From JAIOTH01 sp964639335 (GTDB lineage: Bacteria; Patescibacteriota; Patescibacteriia; UBA1558; S5-K13), in the NCBI GenBank assembly GCA_964639335.1, contig CAZXCJ010000016.1:1-25335 (forward strand): a stretch of 25,335 nucleotides of DNA, written 5' to 3'. Below the pieces are notes generated by a model. That model was not told the DNA's origin and made no database searches. It saw only the letters and a program-made list of their open reading frames with translations. This document shows, in pieces, positions 15,762 through 23,502 of this stretch (the stretch's first letter is position 1; the number at the start of each line of letters is the position of its first letter). A program made the translations under genes and the position numbers.

Positions 15762-16029
15762 AAAGAAAAATAATGAAACAGATTTTTTTATTTTTGTAAA
15801 AATGGGAAATAGAGATGGAGAGAATAAAGACAAAGATACTTTTTATATTATGAAATTAGAACAATTTCAAAGTATAATTCACGACATCTACTCTAACTTT
15901 CTTCTTGAAAAATGTGAACCAAAAGGAAAGCCATGGGGGAAACGACCAAAAAACCCAAAAACCACTCATGCAGGTATTAAAGAGAAAGATTTAAAAAAAT
16001 ACAAAAATAAGTGGGAAATTATTAAATAA
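15752..16029 (+). pseudogene. PD-(D/E)XK nuclease-like gene, C-terminal part after the frameshift
   Basis: This frame starts after the A7 run and continues the nuclease: TDFFIFVKMGN, DTFYIMKLEQFQSIIHDIY and a basic end with THAGIKEKDLKKYKNKWEII. A strand like DFFIFV followed by FYIMKLEQ is the typical end of this nuclease fold. An internal ATG at 15694 could start a 111-residue product, but its first 19 residues would read the nuclease region out of frame, so I think it is not a separate gene. The break is either a real mutation, a slippage-dependent gene, or an assembly error. Confidence 0.55.
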
Positions 16030-16033
16030 ATTA

Positions 16034-16885
16034 ATGAACAAAAATAACAAAACTATAACATACCTAAAAATAACTAGTATTTTTTATTTTTTATTTCTCT
16101 TGTGGGTAATATTTAAAAACCTGAATATCTTAAATGATTTTGAATATTTCATCATCTACATTCTTCTTCAATTTTTAATGGTATCTGTATCTATATTATC
16201 TTTTTCATTAATTTTATCTTTTTTACTTTATTTGATAATAAATAAAATTTTTAAGAAATACAAAATAGAATATAAAAAATTTATAGATTATTTTTCTATC
16301 ACATTTATGATATCAAGTGCTATTTTAATTTTATTAGCAGCCACTATATTAAATTTGGGAATGTATAATAATTCCATAAAAGAGGACACTGATAATTTAC
16401 ATATAATAAACAATTTAAACAATCCTCTTAAAAATAGAGAATGGTACAATTTTAATTCTGCAGATAAAAAATTTAAAATAGATTTTCCTTCATTACCAAC
16501 ACACAATACAACACCAAACTCTACAAAATCACCAAAAGTAGATATATACTATAGTGAACAACTCAATGAGTATTATTCTGTTGTTGTATTAACTTTTTTA
16601 TCAAAAATAGAGGTATCTAATCCTGAATTATTAATGAAAAATTTATTAAATAATGTGGCGGGAACTGACGGAGAAGCTATATTCTCAGACTTTACTCATT
16701 ATCAAAATAATAAAGCTTTAGATTATAAGATACATCCTTTAAATGCAAATTTATCTACTTATATAGAAGGAAAGCTTATTTTAGTAGATCAAACATTATA
16801 TAACTTATTCGTAAGATACGAAAAGATTAATTTTGACAATAATAATTACAATAAATTTATTACTTCTTTTACATTGACTAAATAA
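16034..16885 (+). CDS. Three-pass membrane protein with outside domain
   Basis: A 283-residue protein with three hydrophobic segments (about 12-30, 38-68 and 88-112) and a C-terminal part of 150 residues predicted outside. The latter starts NREWYNFNSADKKFKIDFPSLP, a pattern known from PsbP/DUF1795-like envelope domains (surface strand followed by a short Phe-Pro turn), then runs through VDIYYSEQLNEYYSVVVLTF. I cannot assign a function. It starts four bases after the frameshifted nuclease gene and is followed by small uncharacterised genes. The codons are extremely AT-rich, like those of its neighbours up to 18886. Confidence 0.7.
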   Translation: MNKNNKTITYLKITSIFYFLFLLWVIFKNLNILNDFEYFIIYILLQFLMVSVSILSFSLILSFLLYLIINKIFKKYKIEYKKFIDYFSITFMISSAILILLAATILNLGMYNNSIKEDTDNLHIINNLNNPLKNREWYNFNSADKKFKIDFPSLPTHNTTPNSTKSPKVDIYYSEQLNEYYSVVVLTFLSKIEVSNPELLMKNLLNNVAGTDGEAIFSDFTHYQNNKALDYKIHPLNANLSTYIEGKLILVDQTLYNLFVRYEKINFDNNNYNKFITSFTLTK

Positions 16886-16907
16886 ATCCATAAAATAATT
16901 TTAAATT

Positions 16908-17294
16908 ATGACAATAGATGAAAATAAAAATAAATTTTTGAAAAATGAATTTTTTGCTTTAAGTATTCAAGGTGCCTTTATGCGTAATCGCTATGTTTAT
17001 AAAACAAAAGATGAATTTAAAAAGAAAAAATTTAGAATGTTTTTATATAATAAATTATCCTCGTACACTAAAAAATATAAAAAAAATGTAGATGAGGAGG
17101 AACACATTAATAATTTAAAAAAAATTCAAAGAGAAATATATAAATATTGTAAAGCCAAAAAAATATTAAAAAAACAAAAAAACATAAAAGATACCTTAAA
17201 TATTGGTACAATACAAAAACTATTAAACCTATACTTAAAATACCTTTGGGTTTCTGGATATATAAATGCAGAACCCCCCACACTGTCCAATTGA
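16908..17294 (+). CDS. Uncharacterised basic protein, N-terminal part before a frameshift
   Basis: A 128-residue frame, helical and Lys-rich, with no signal peptide or membrane segment; residues 1-30 (EFFALSIQGAFMRNRYVYKT) are the least biased. The frame stops at TGA 17292-17294 soon after a run of six C (17274-17279). Reading one base further at that run continues as EPPHCPIDSTVIETLVKNG, which is a far more natural protein sequence than the in-frame tail EPPTLSN. So the true product is about 185 residues. I do not recognise the family. Confidence 0.6.
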   Translation: MTIDENKNKFLKNEFFALSIQGAFMRNRYVYKTKDEFKKKKFRMFLYNKLSSYTKKYKKNVDEEEHINNLKKIQREIYKYCKAKKILKKQKNIKDTLNIGTIQKLLNLYLKYLWVSGYINAEPPTLSN

Positions 17295-17466
17295 TAGTAC
17301 CGTAATTGAAACTTTAGTAAAAAATGGTGCAAAACATTTAAAAGATATAAAGTGGACAAAGATGAATATAGAGGATTATAAAAAAATAATAAAAGATATA
17401 GAAAAAACAAAAAATGATCTATCAATTGCTGAGTGGGAATTATTACTTTTTAATAATAGAAAATAA
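17281..17466 (+). pseudogene. Uncharacterised basic protein, C-terminal part after the frameshift
   Basis: The continuation of the gene at 16908 in the next frame: HCPIDSTVIETLVKNG, KWTKMNIEDYKKIIKDIEKT and a final LSIAEWELLLFNNRK. An ATG at 17266 could open a 66-residue product, but the join through the C6 run gives a better protein, so I treat the two as one broken gene. Residues Cys and His of PPHCPID may be functional; no function is known to me. Confidence 0.5.
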
Positions 17467-17504
17467 GTTAAAAATTATAAACTAATTTATTAAACACTAA
17501 ATAT

Positions 17505-18053
17505 ATGTTAAACACTAAAAATTTAAAAATTGCATTACATATTTTAGTGATAATTATTTTAATACTTTCTTTTGTTTTGATAGAAAAGAATAAACAATTA
17601 AAATTGTTAGAAAAAATCAATAATGCTAGCACTAGATTATCAAATGATATTTTGGAAATGAATGAACTAGACTTAAAATTGTTAGAAGTTAAAAATTTAG
17701 ATACTACATCTCCTATTGTACCCAAGGAAAAAAACGAAGAGGAGAAAACTATGCCAGAAAAATACGGAGCAGAAATAATACAAATAGGTGGACCAGGATC
17801 CCATTATATAAGTAAAAAAGCATATAAATTAGATGAACATGGATATTTAATGGGTCCATACTGGATAGATTATTCTTTTAATAATACTTATGACCTATTG
17901 CATGTAGCATGTGGATATGGATATAAAATAACAAAATGTCATATAGACGGTGAAGAAACAACTTTTTATGGGAATGAATGTTCTATGGAAATTAAATATC
18001 AGATACAAAATAAAATTAATATAGTTTGCGAAAAAGAGATAGAAGATAATTAA
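17505..18053 (+). CDS. Membrane-anchored or secreted small protein with four cysteines
   Basis: A 182-residue protein: an N-terminal hydrophobic segment (about residues 8-27, ALHILVIIILILSFVLI) acts as anchor or signal, then a charged helical stretch to residue 60, an acidic linker, and a small outside domain. That domain has four Cys (HVACGYGYKITKC, NECSMEI, IVCEKE) that could form two disulfides, and a GGPGSHYISKKAYKLDEHGY segment. I recognise no family. It is followed by a hairpin and a structured spacer before the NYN gene. Confidence 0.65.
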   Translation: MLNTKNLKIALHILVIIILILSFVLIEKNKQLKLLEKINNASTRLSNDILEMNELDLKLLEVKNLDTTSPIVPKEKNEEEKTMPEKYGAEIIQIGGPGSHYISKKAYKLDEHGYLMGPYWIDYSFNNTYDLLHVACGYGYKITKCHIDGEETTFYGNECSMEIKYQIQNKINIVCEKEIEDN

Positions 18054-18056
18054 AAA

Positions 18057-18087
18057 AACCGCTAAGGGACGAAACCGCTTAGAGGTT
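18057..18087 (+). terminator. Hairpin after the Cys-containing protein gene
   Basis: AACC and CTAAG (18057-18066) pair with CTTAG and GGTT (18078-18087), with one G/A mismatch and an 11-base loop. It begins four bases past the stop codon. The T tract after it is weak, so it could also be the 5' part of the structured RNA region that follows. Confidence 0.45.
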
Positions 18088-18173
18088 ATTTCAAATGTGA
18101 ATTCTGATTAAATTATAACACGCCTAAGTAAAAAATCAATAAATAAGAACACCACTAAATAGTGATATATTAA

Positions 18174-18236
18174 TAGTGTCGTGCTACGGTTTACAATGAT
18201 TGACCGTGAGAGGGTGAAAACCCTACACGAACACTA
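18174..18236 (+). ncRNA. Candidate three-way-junction RNA upstream of the NYN gene
   Basis: A 9-bp stem, AGTGT-CGTG (18175-18183) with CACG-A-ACACT (18226-18235), encloses two hairpins: ACGGT/ACCGT (18186-18190 with 18203-18207) with a 12-base loop, and AGGGT/ACCCT (18211-18215 with 18220-18224) closed by a GAAA tetraloop. Junctions are CT, GAG and A. It is clearly more GC-rich than the surrounding DNA, and it lies 42 bases before the NYN start codon. A small hairpin (CACT/AGTG, 18153-18164) precedes it. It matches no riboswitch or ribozyme core I know; the hammerhead core is absent. Confidence 0.5.
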
Positions 18237-18277
18237 AATGTAGTATACCACAATAGAATAAAAAGTTAAGATTAAAA

Positions 18278-18886
18278 ATGAATAAAGAAGAAATTAAAAA
18301 TATAATTGAAAAAATCGAAAAAAGTAAAGATAGAAATCTTGTAATTATTGATTTTAGTAATTTAGTACATTGGCAAGATAATCTAAAATGGAAGATAGGG
18401 ATAAAAGAATTAAGAAAATTAATTAAACATTTTGTTAAAAATAAAAAGTATTTACGAAGATTTTACTATGGTAGTGATTTTGGACCCAAAGATGATTCAG
18501 AAAAATTAACAGTCTGGTCTGAAATGGTACATAAAAAAGCTGAAATGAACAACTTTGAAATAGTGACTAAAAGAGTAAAATATATCAATGATAAAAATTA
18601 TAAAGATGGATATGTTAAAAAATGTGATTTAGACGTAGAAATGACCGTTGATATGATAAAAGAAGAGAGTAATTATGATAATATTATATTATTTTCCGGC
18701 GATGGAGACTTAGCCTGTGTTTTAAGATATTTAAATGAAAAATTTAATAAACATGCCTATGTCTTTGCAGCCAGAAATCATTTAGGAAAAGAGCTTTTAC
18801 AATGTAAATATGATAAAATAGTAAAAGAAATATTATTTGTAGAAGATTTTGAATATAGACTAAATATGAACCGTTTCAGAATATAA
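18278..18886 (+). CDS. NYN-domain (PIN-like) ribonuclease
   Basis: A 202-residue protein consisting almost entirely of a NYN domain of the PIN-like nuclease superfamily, which cut RNA with metal ions. The acidic set is complete: IIDFSN with Asp25 and Asn28, KKCDLDVEM with Asp117 and Asp119, and LFSGDGDLACVL with Asp142 and Asp144, then YVFAARNHLGKELLQ. No membrane segment or second domain is present. It closes the accessory stretch and is preceded by a structured RNA of unknown type, so a link between nuclease and RNA (autoregulation or a toxin-antitoxin-like pair) can be proposed, without proof. A terminator follows at 18890. Confidence 0.88.
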   Translation: MNKEEIKNIIEKIEKSKDRNLVIIDFSNLVHWQDNLKWKIGIKELRKLIKHFVKNKKYLRRFYYGSDFGPKDDSEKLTVWSEMVHKKAEMNNFEIVTKRVKYINDKNYKDGYVKKCDLDVEMTVDMIKEESNYDNIILFSGDGDLACVLRYLNEKFNKHAYVFAARNHLGKELLQCKYDKIVKEILFVEDFEYRLNMNRFRI

Positions 18887-18889
18887 AAT

Positions 18890-18916
18890 CAAAAATTCGT
18901 CAATAAAGACGAATTT
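18890..18916 (+). terminator. Terminator after the NYN gene
   Basis: AAAATTCGTC pairs perfectly with GACGAATTTT around a six-base loop, directly after the stop codon of the NYN gene. The T run is short (four). Confidence 0.6.
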
Positions 18917-18964
18917 TGAACAAAATCTGGTAGACCTAAAGCCTACAATTACAGTATATATATA

Positions 18965-19005
18965 TTTGACTAAAAGTCAAATAAAAAAACAAAAAGTTAT
19001 CCACA
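18965..19005. promoter_or_regulatory. Inverted repeat and single DnaA box
   Basis: TTTGACT-AAA-AGTCAAA (18965-18981) is a perfect 7-3-7 inverted repeat, and TTATCCACA (18997-19005) is an exact DnaA box consensus. Both lie within 60 bases of the start of the gene at 19024. One box cannot mark an origin; a regulatory role or chance is possible. Confidence 0.4.
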
Positions 19006-19023
19006 ACCAATTTAATTAACATT

Positions 19024-19362
19024 ATGCAAAAATTATCCCAACTGCAAAAATACATCTTAAAAAAAACTTTGGGGTGTAAGAAAGGGGGGATTGATAAAAA
19101 CATCTTTTTTAATTTTTACGAAAAGGTTAAAAATAAACCAAAGGATATTGAAAACGTAATTATTAAAAGTTTAAATCGTTTGATTGAAAGAGATCTAATT
19201 GTGGCCTTTTGTAAAAAAACAAAACATAAAACATTTATCAAAAAAATACTTTTAACTCCTGCTGGAAAAAAAATCGCCAAACAATTATGGGGTACACAAA
19301 AAAAATTACCAATGAAATATAAGAAAGTTAAAAGTAAAAAGTTGCAAGTTAAAAGTCGATAA
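19024..19362 (+). CDS. Small winged-helix-like protein
   Basis: A 112-residue basic protein. Its centre reads like a winged helix: helices LSQLQKYILKKTL and IENVIIKSLNRLIERDLIV, then a hairpin-like KTKHKTFIKKILLTPAGKKIA resembling the wing and the usual last helix after LTPAG. A DNA-binding role is inferred from this pattern only. The last 15 or so residues (KVKSKKLQVKSR) come from the AT-rich low-complexity repeat that continues past the stop codon. It stands at the head of the long co-directional series running to 24387. Confidence 0.65.
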   Translation: MQKLSQLQKYILKKTLGCKKGGIDKNIFFNFYEKVKNKPKDIENVIIKSLNRLIERDLIVAFCKKTKHKTFIKKILLTPAGKKIAKQLWGTQKKLPMKYKKVKSKKLQVKSR

Positions 19363-19425
19363 TTTACTCAACTTTGAACTTTTTACTTTATAAACTTTCA
19401 ACTTTATAAACTTTAAACTAAATTT

Positions 19426-19986
19426 ATGCCAATTAAAAAACAAATTTTAAACCACCTTGAAAAAAACAACATTAAGTACGAAATTCTAACCCATCGCAAG
19501 GTCTATACTGCTTTTGATGCTTCCCAAACTTTAAAAGTTGACCCCAAAGAAATTGCCAAATCACTAATTATTAAAATTAAACGGGACTTTTATATGGTCA
19601 TTTTGGGAGCAAATAAAAACATTGACTTCGTTAAAATAGCCCAAAAGTTTAAAGCAAGCAAAAAAGACATTCAAATACCATCGGAAAAAATACTGAGCAA
19701 TAAATTTAAAATTAAACCCGGCTCAGCCCATGTTTTTAGTTCTTTATACAAAATTCCCATCCTTATTGACAAGTCCCTTAGCAATCTACAACAGGCTATT
19801 TTCTCATCCGGCAGTTTTACAGAAAGCTTAAAAATCAAATTGAAAGATTATCTAAAATTAGAAGAACCGGAAATATTTTCTTTTGGAAAAGCTAAAAAAT
19901 TCAAAATCCAAAAAACGAAAAAGAAAAAAACAAGTAAGAAAGAAACCGCCAACAAAAAAGCCAAACCAAAAAAATCTAAAAAATAA
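19426..19986 (+). CDS. YbaK/EbsC-type aminoacyl-tRNA deacylase
   Basis: A 186-residue protein of the YbaK/ProX superfamily, which removes wrong amino acids from tRNA in trans. The domain spans about residues 1-145: YEILTHRKVYTAFDASQTL, DPKEIAKSLIIK with the conserved Lys, VILGANKNIDFVKIA, and the C-terminal SSGSFTESLKIKLKDYLKL. A Lys-rich tail of about 35 residues (KKKKTSKKETANKKAKPKK) is added, which might help bind RNA. Which mischarged tRNA it corrects is not visible. It precedes scpA by 20 bases and is probably in the same transcript. Confidence 0.85.
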   Translation: MPIKKQILNHLEKNNIKYEILTHRKVYTAFDASQTLKVDPKEIAKSLIIKIKRDFYMVILGANKNIDFVKIAQKFKASKKDIQIPSEKILSNKFKIKPGSAHVFSSLYKIPILIDKSLSNLQQAIFSSGSFTESLKIKLKDYLKLEEPEIFSFGKAKKFKIQKTKKKKTSKKETANKKAKPKKSKK

Positions 19987-20006
19987 ACACTTACAACTCA
20001 TAACCC

Positions 20007-20723
20007 ATGCCTTCTTACCAAATTAAAACTGAAAAATTTGAAGGACCCTTAGAATTATTGTTAACTTTAATAAATGACAATAAATTAGATATCAGTAAAA
20101 TTTCCTTAACCCAAATAACTGATGAATATTTAGAATACCTCAATAATAATGAGAATCTGGACATTGATGAGATAGCTGATTTTCTAGTTATTGCGGCTAG
20201 ATTATTATATATTAAATCAAAATTAATCTTACCCGGGGCCTTAAATTTCGGAGAAGATGAAGATCAAATTGAATTGGAAAAACAATTAAAAATATATAAA
20301 GAATATTACGAAGCTCGCAGGGTTGTTCAACAAATATTAAACCAAAAAAAATTCAGCTATTCTCGCATACATCCTCTGATAAAAATAAAAGCTAAATTCC
20401 GACCACCAAAAAATATAAAAACATTGGATTTAAAAATTAAATTTGAAAAAATAATTAATTCTATAAAACCCATTATAGAAATTAAAGAAAAGGGGACACT
20501 CCATAAAACCATCACTATTATAGAAAAAATAAATCATATCAAATTAATTTTAAGTAATAAATCTCAAATACAATTCCAAGAAATCTTAAAAGACCAAAAA
20601 AACAAAACCGAAATAATAGTTTCTTTTTTAGCACTATTAGAATTAATAAAACAAAAAACCATCCTAGTGGAACAAAAATCCATGTTTGAACAAATTATAA
20701 TTAATGTACATAATCATGAATAA
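20007..20723 (+). CDS. scpA: Segregation and condensation protein A (kleisin)
   Basis: The kleisin subunit that links the SMC dimer and ScpB in bacterial condensin. It has 238 residues, the usual size. The start YQIKTEKFEGPLELLLTLI is the ScpA signature, followed by ISLTQITDEYLEYL and DEIADFLVIAARLLYIKSKL, the helix that binds the SMC neck. The C-terminal winged helix is the part from IIVSFLALLELIKQKTI. The scpB start overlaps its last eight bases. SMC itself is not in the window. Confidence 0.93.
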   Translation: MPSYQIKTEKFEGPLELLLTLINDNKLDISKISLTQITDEYLEYLNNNENLDIDEIADFLVIAARLLYIKSKLILPGALNFGEDEDQIELEKQLKIYKEYYEARRVVQQILNQKKFSYSRIHPLIKIKAKFRPPKNIKTLDLKIKFEKIINSIKPIIEIKEKGTLHKTITIIEKINHIKLILSNKSQIQFQEILKDQKNKTEIIVSFLALLELIKQKTILVEQKSMFEQIIINVHNHE

Positions 20724-21264
20724 AAAATTAGTATATTTAGAAAGTATTTTATTAATTTCTGATCGAGCTCTAAAAATAAAAAATTTAGCTAAAAAATTAA
20801 ACTTAGAAAAAAAAGAAGTTAAAGAATTAATCGAGAAATTAAAAGAAAAGTTTAACATTGAAAGCAGTGGAATACATTTATTAATAACAAATGATAAAAT
20901 ACAGTTTACTACTAACCCTTTAAGTAAAAAAATTGTTAAAGAATTTGTCAAAGAAGAGTTAAATAGTAATTTAACTGATGCCTCTTTAGAGGCTTTGACT
21001 ATTATTGCCTATCGCGGACCAATCACTCGTTCAGAATTAGAGCAGATTCGAGGTGTAAATTGCAGTATTATTTTACGTAATTTATTGATTAAGGGACTGA
21101 TAGAAAGCAAAACAAATAAAGAAAAAATGACTGAAACCTATAGCATTACCCTTGATTTCTTAAAATATCTAGGAATTAATACTATCAACGAACTCCCTGA
21201 TTATGAAAGATTAAATAGTGATGAATTAATAAATAAAATCCAAGAAACGCAATCTAATTCCTAA
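20716..21264 (+). CDS. scpB: Segregation and condensation protein B
   Basis: The dimeric winged-helix partner of ScpA in the SMC complex, 182 residues from ATG 20716. An alternative ATG at 20704 would add only MYII and lies deeper in scpA, so I prefer 20716. Signatures are the N-terminal LVYLESILLISDRALKIKNLA and the second winged helix with SLEALTIIAYRGPITRSEL and IRGVNCSIILRNLL, typical of ScpB, then a GLIES wing. It overlaps scpA by eight bases and precedes the carboxypeptidase by 11. Confidence 0.93.
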   Translation: MNKKLVYLESILLISDRALKIKNLAKKLNLEKKEVKELIEKLKEKFNIESSGIHLLITNDKIQFTTNPLSKKIVKEFVKEELNSNLTDASLEALTIIAYRGPITRSELEQIRGVNCSIILRNLLIKGLIESKTNKEKMTETYSITLDFLKYLGINTINELPDYERLNSDELINKIQETQSNS

Positions 21265-21275
21265 ATTTTAATTTA

Positions 21276-22208
21276 ATGTCCTTAATATTAATTATTTCCA
21301 ATCTACTCTTAATTACCAATTTAATCAGTTTGCCAATAACTCAAAATTTTTATTTTGAAACCAATAATTTAAATACTGACGAAATGTTTTTTAATATTAA
21401 ATCCGAAAAAAGTTCGACTCCTGATTTTCCGCTTAAAAAACGCAGTGATTCTTTGGGCGTTAAAGTTTCGGCTCAATCGGTTTTAGTCAAAGATTTTAAT
21501 ACCGATAAAATACTGTGGTCTAAAAATAAAGACGAAATAAAATCTATAGCCAGCATTAGCAAATTAATGACAGCTATGGTGATATTAGATTTAGAAGAAA
21601 TAAATCTGGAACAAGAAATAAAAATAGAAAAAATAGATATTAATGGAGATTTTAATAAATTAAAAATATATAATTGGGAAACAATAAAATTTATAGATTT
21701 GTTAAAAATATCTCTAATAACATCATCAAACACAGGAATTAAAATCTTAATTAAAAATACTGGCTTGAATGAAGAAGAATTTGTAGAAAAAATGAATCAA
21801 AAGGCCAAACATTTAAATTTAGAAAACACAAAATTTGCCGACCCTACCGGCTTAGACAAAGACAATGTTTCTACTGCATGGGAGCTTATTAAAATGACTA
21901 AAAAGGCATTTTCCTATCCAGAAATAGAACAAGCCACTTCTCAAAAAAATTATTCCTTTCAAACTATCAATTCTCATAGATTAGTAAACGTTCAAAACAC
22001 TAATGATTTAATAGGAGGGTATTTAAATATAGAAGCCGGTAAAACTGGTTACATAGAAGAAGCCGGCTATTGCTTAATATCAAAAGTCGGCTACAAAGAA
22101 CAAGGGCCAATACTAGTAGTAGTTTTAGGAAGCGAATCACATTATCAACGATTTTCTGATTTAAAAAATGTTTCCACTTGGACATTTAATAATTATACTT
22201 GGAAATAA
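21276..22208 (+). CDS. D-alanyl-D-alanine carboxypeptidase, peptidase S11
   Basis: A penicillin-binding-protein-type enzyme that trims the terminal D-Ala of peptidoglycan stem peptides. It has 310 residues, short for the family, with no C-terminal PBP5 domain or anchor helix. An N-terminal hydrophobic segment (LILIISNLLLITNLISL) exports and may anchor it. The three active-site motifs are complete: SISK with Ser93 and Lys96, SSN at 150-152, and KTG at 256-258. ADPTGLD near 188-195 is also typical. It joins the scpAB operon; the next gene starts with no gap. Confidence 0.92.
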   Translation: MSLILIISNLLLITNLISLPITQNFYFETNNLNTDEMFFNIKSEKSSTPDFPLKKRSDSLGVKVSAQSVLVKDFNTDKILWSKNKDEIKSIASISKLMTAMVILDLEEINLEQEIKIEKIDINGDFNKLKIYNWETIKFIDLLKISLITSSNTGIKILIKNTGLNEEEFVEKMNQKAKHLNLENTKFADPTGLDKDNVSTAWELIKMTKKAFSYPEIEQATSQKNYSFQTINSHRLVNVQNTNDLIGGYLNIEAGKTGYIEEAGYCLISKVGYKEQGPILVVVLGSESHYQRFSDLKNVSTWTFNNYTWK

Positions 22209-22661
22209 ATGCCAGAAATTTTAACCATATTATATGCCACTCTACCAATCAATGAATTAAGGGGTACTATACCCCTAGCTATTAGTTGGGGCATTAAGCC
22301 GATTTATGCATTTATATTGGCTGTTATCGGTAACACCATTCCTGTTTTTGTTTTACTATTCGGATTAGGCAAACTCTCCACATTTGCTCAAAAGCACTCC
22401 TTATTTTTAAATAAAATATTAAACTGGGTATTTCAAAGAACCAGAAAAAAAACCGCAAAAGCTATTAAAAAATACGGTCCTTTGGCTTTATTTTTCTTCG
22501 TAGCTATTCCATTGCCCTTTACTGGCGCTTGGACAGGCTCAATGGCCGCTTGGTTATTTGGCATACCATTTAAAAAAGCAATCTTGCCAATTATGCTCGG
22601 TATTGTTGTAGCTGGCATTATTATTACTTCTTTATCTATTGGCTTATTCTCATACATTTAG
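22209..22661 (+). CDS. Small multidrug export family membrane protein
   Basis: A 150-residue multi-pass membrane protein of the Sm_multidrug_ex type (PF06695), common in CPR. Signatures are the N-terminal LPINELRGTIPLAISWG and the central FVAIPLPFTGAWTGSMAAWLFGI; four to five hydrophobic segments are seen. The family name is historical and transport has not been shown for most members. Its ATG directly follows the TAA of the carboxypeptidase gene, so translation is probably coupled. Confidence 0.88.
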   Translation: MPEILTILYATLPINELRGTIPLAISWGIKPIYAFILAVIGNTIPVFVLLFGLGKLSTFAQKHSLFLNKILNWVFQRTRKKTAKAIKKYGPLALFFFVAIPLPFTGAWTGSMAAWLFGIPFKKAILPIMLGIVVAGIIITSLSIGLFSYI

Positions 22662-22680
22662 ATATAATATAAATAATTAT

Positions 22681-23475
22681 ATGGCTTTAGAAACTGGAAA
22701 AATAATATTAGCAAATTGGAAAATGCAATTGTCCTATCAAGAGACAATTGATTTAGCCGAGGCTATAAAAAAGGAATTAAAAAAATACAAAACTGAAAAA
22801 TTAGAAATTGGATTATGTGCTGACTTTATGACTATTCCTAAATTATCTGAAATATTAAAAAATACTCAAATAAAATTGGGATGTCAAAATATTTTTTGGG
22901 AGGATAGAGGAGCGTATACTGGGGAAATATTAATAGATAATCTTAAAAATTTTAATGTCCATTATGCTATTATCGGCCATAGTGAAAGAAGAAAATTTTT
23001 ACATGAATCTGGTGAAATGATTAATAAAAAAGTTAAAAGAGCTATTGAAAATAAAATTGTTCCCATTTTATGTGTCGGCGAAAATTTCGAACAAAGAAGA
23101 AACGGACAAAAAGATTTAACCATTATTAAACAAATAAGATCGGCTTTATCTGGAATAAAAATAAATAATATAGAAAAAGTCATTATCGCCTATGAGCCCA
23201 TTTGGGTAATAGGATCTGGTCAGGCCATTCAAGCCGAGGAAGCCGAACATACAAATAAAGTAATTAAAGAAATTGTTTTAGATGTTATTTTAACTGAAAA
23301 TGAAAATCTTGGCCGAAAAGAATTAGAAAACAAAATAAAATTTATATATGGTGGCAGTGTTGATGCTTCAAATATCTCTAACTTTATCAGACAAAAAAAT
23401 ATTCAAGGAGTTTTGGTGGGTGGAGCCAGTTTAAAAAAAGAAAAATTTATTAATTTAATTAATGCTATAATCTAA
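22681..23475 (+). CDS. tpiA: Triosephosphate isomerase
   Basis: Interconverts dihydroxyacetone phosphate and glyceraldehyde 3-phosphate in glycolysis. I choose ATG 22681 (MALETGKIILANWKM), giving 264 residues; the frame is open to 22639 but overlaps the previous gene and is not conserved-looking. Catalytic residues are all present: Asn12 and Lys14 in NWKM, His100 in IGHSERR, Glu172 in AYEPIWVIGSGQ, and phosphate-binding IYGGSV and GVLVGGASL. It is the only central-metabolism gene in the window. It lies 19 bases after the membrane protein gene. Confidence 0.96.
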   Translation: MALETGKIILANWKMQLSYQETIDLAEAIKKELKKYKTEKLEIGLCADFMTIPKLSEILKNTQIKLGCQNIFWEDRGAYTGEILIDNLKNFNVHYAIIGHSERRKFLHESGEMINKKVKRAIENKIVPILCVGENFEQRRNGQKDLTIIKQIRSALSGIKINNIEKVIIAYEPIWVIGSGQAIQAEEAEHTNKVIKEIVLDVILTENENLGRKELENKIKFIYGGSVDASNISNFIRQKNIQGVLVGGASLKKEKFINLINAII

Positions 23476-23502
23476 ATTATTTAATCTATTAATTATAAAA
23501 AT

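Noticed and set aside
18056..18236. Hammerhead ribozyme, because of GGGACGAAACC and a three-way junction
   Set aside because: The CUGAUGA core strand is absent, and the junction sequences CT, GAG and A do not fit.
18997..19005. Replication origin
   Set aside because: There is only one DnaA box, and no dnaA or dnaN nearby.
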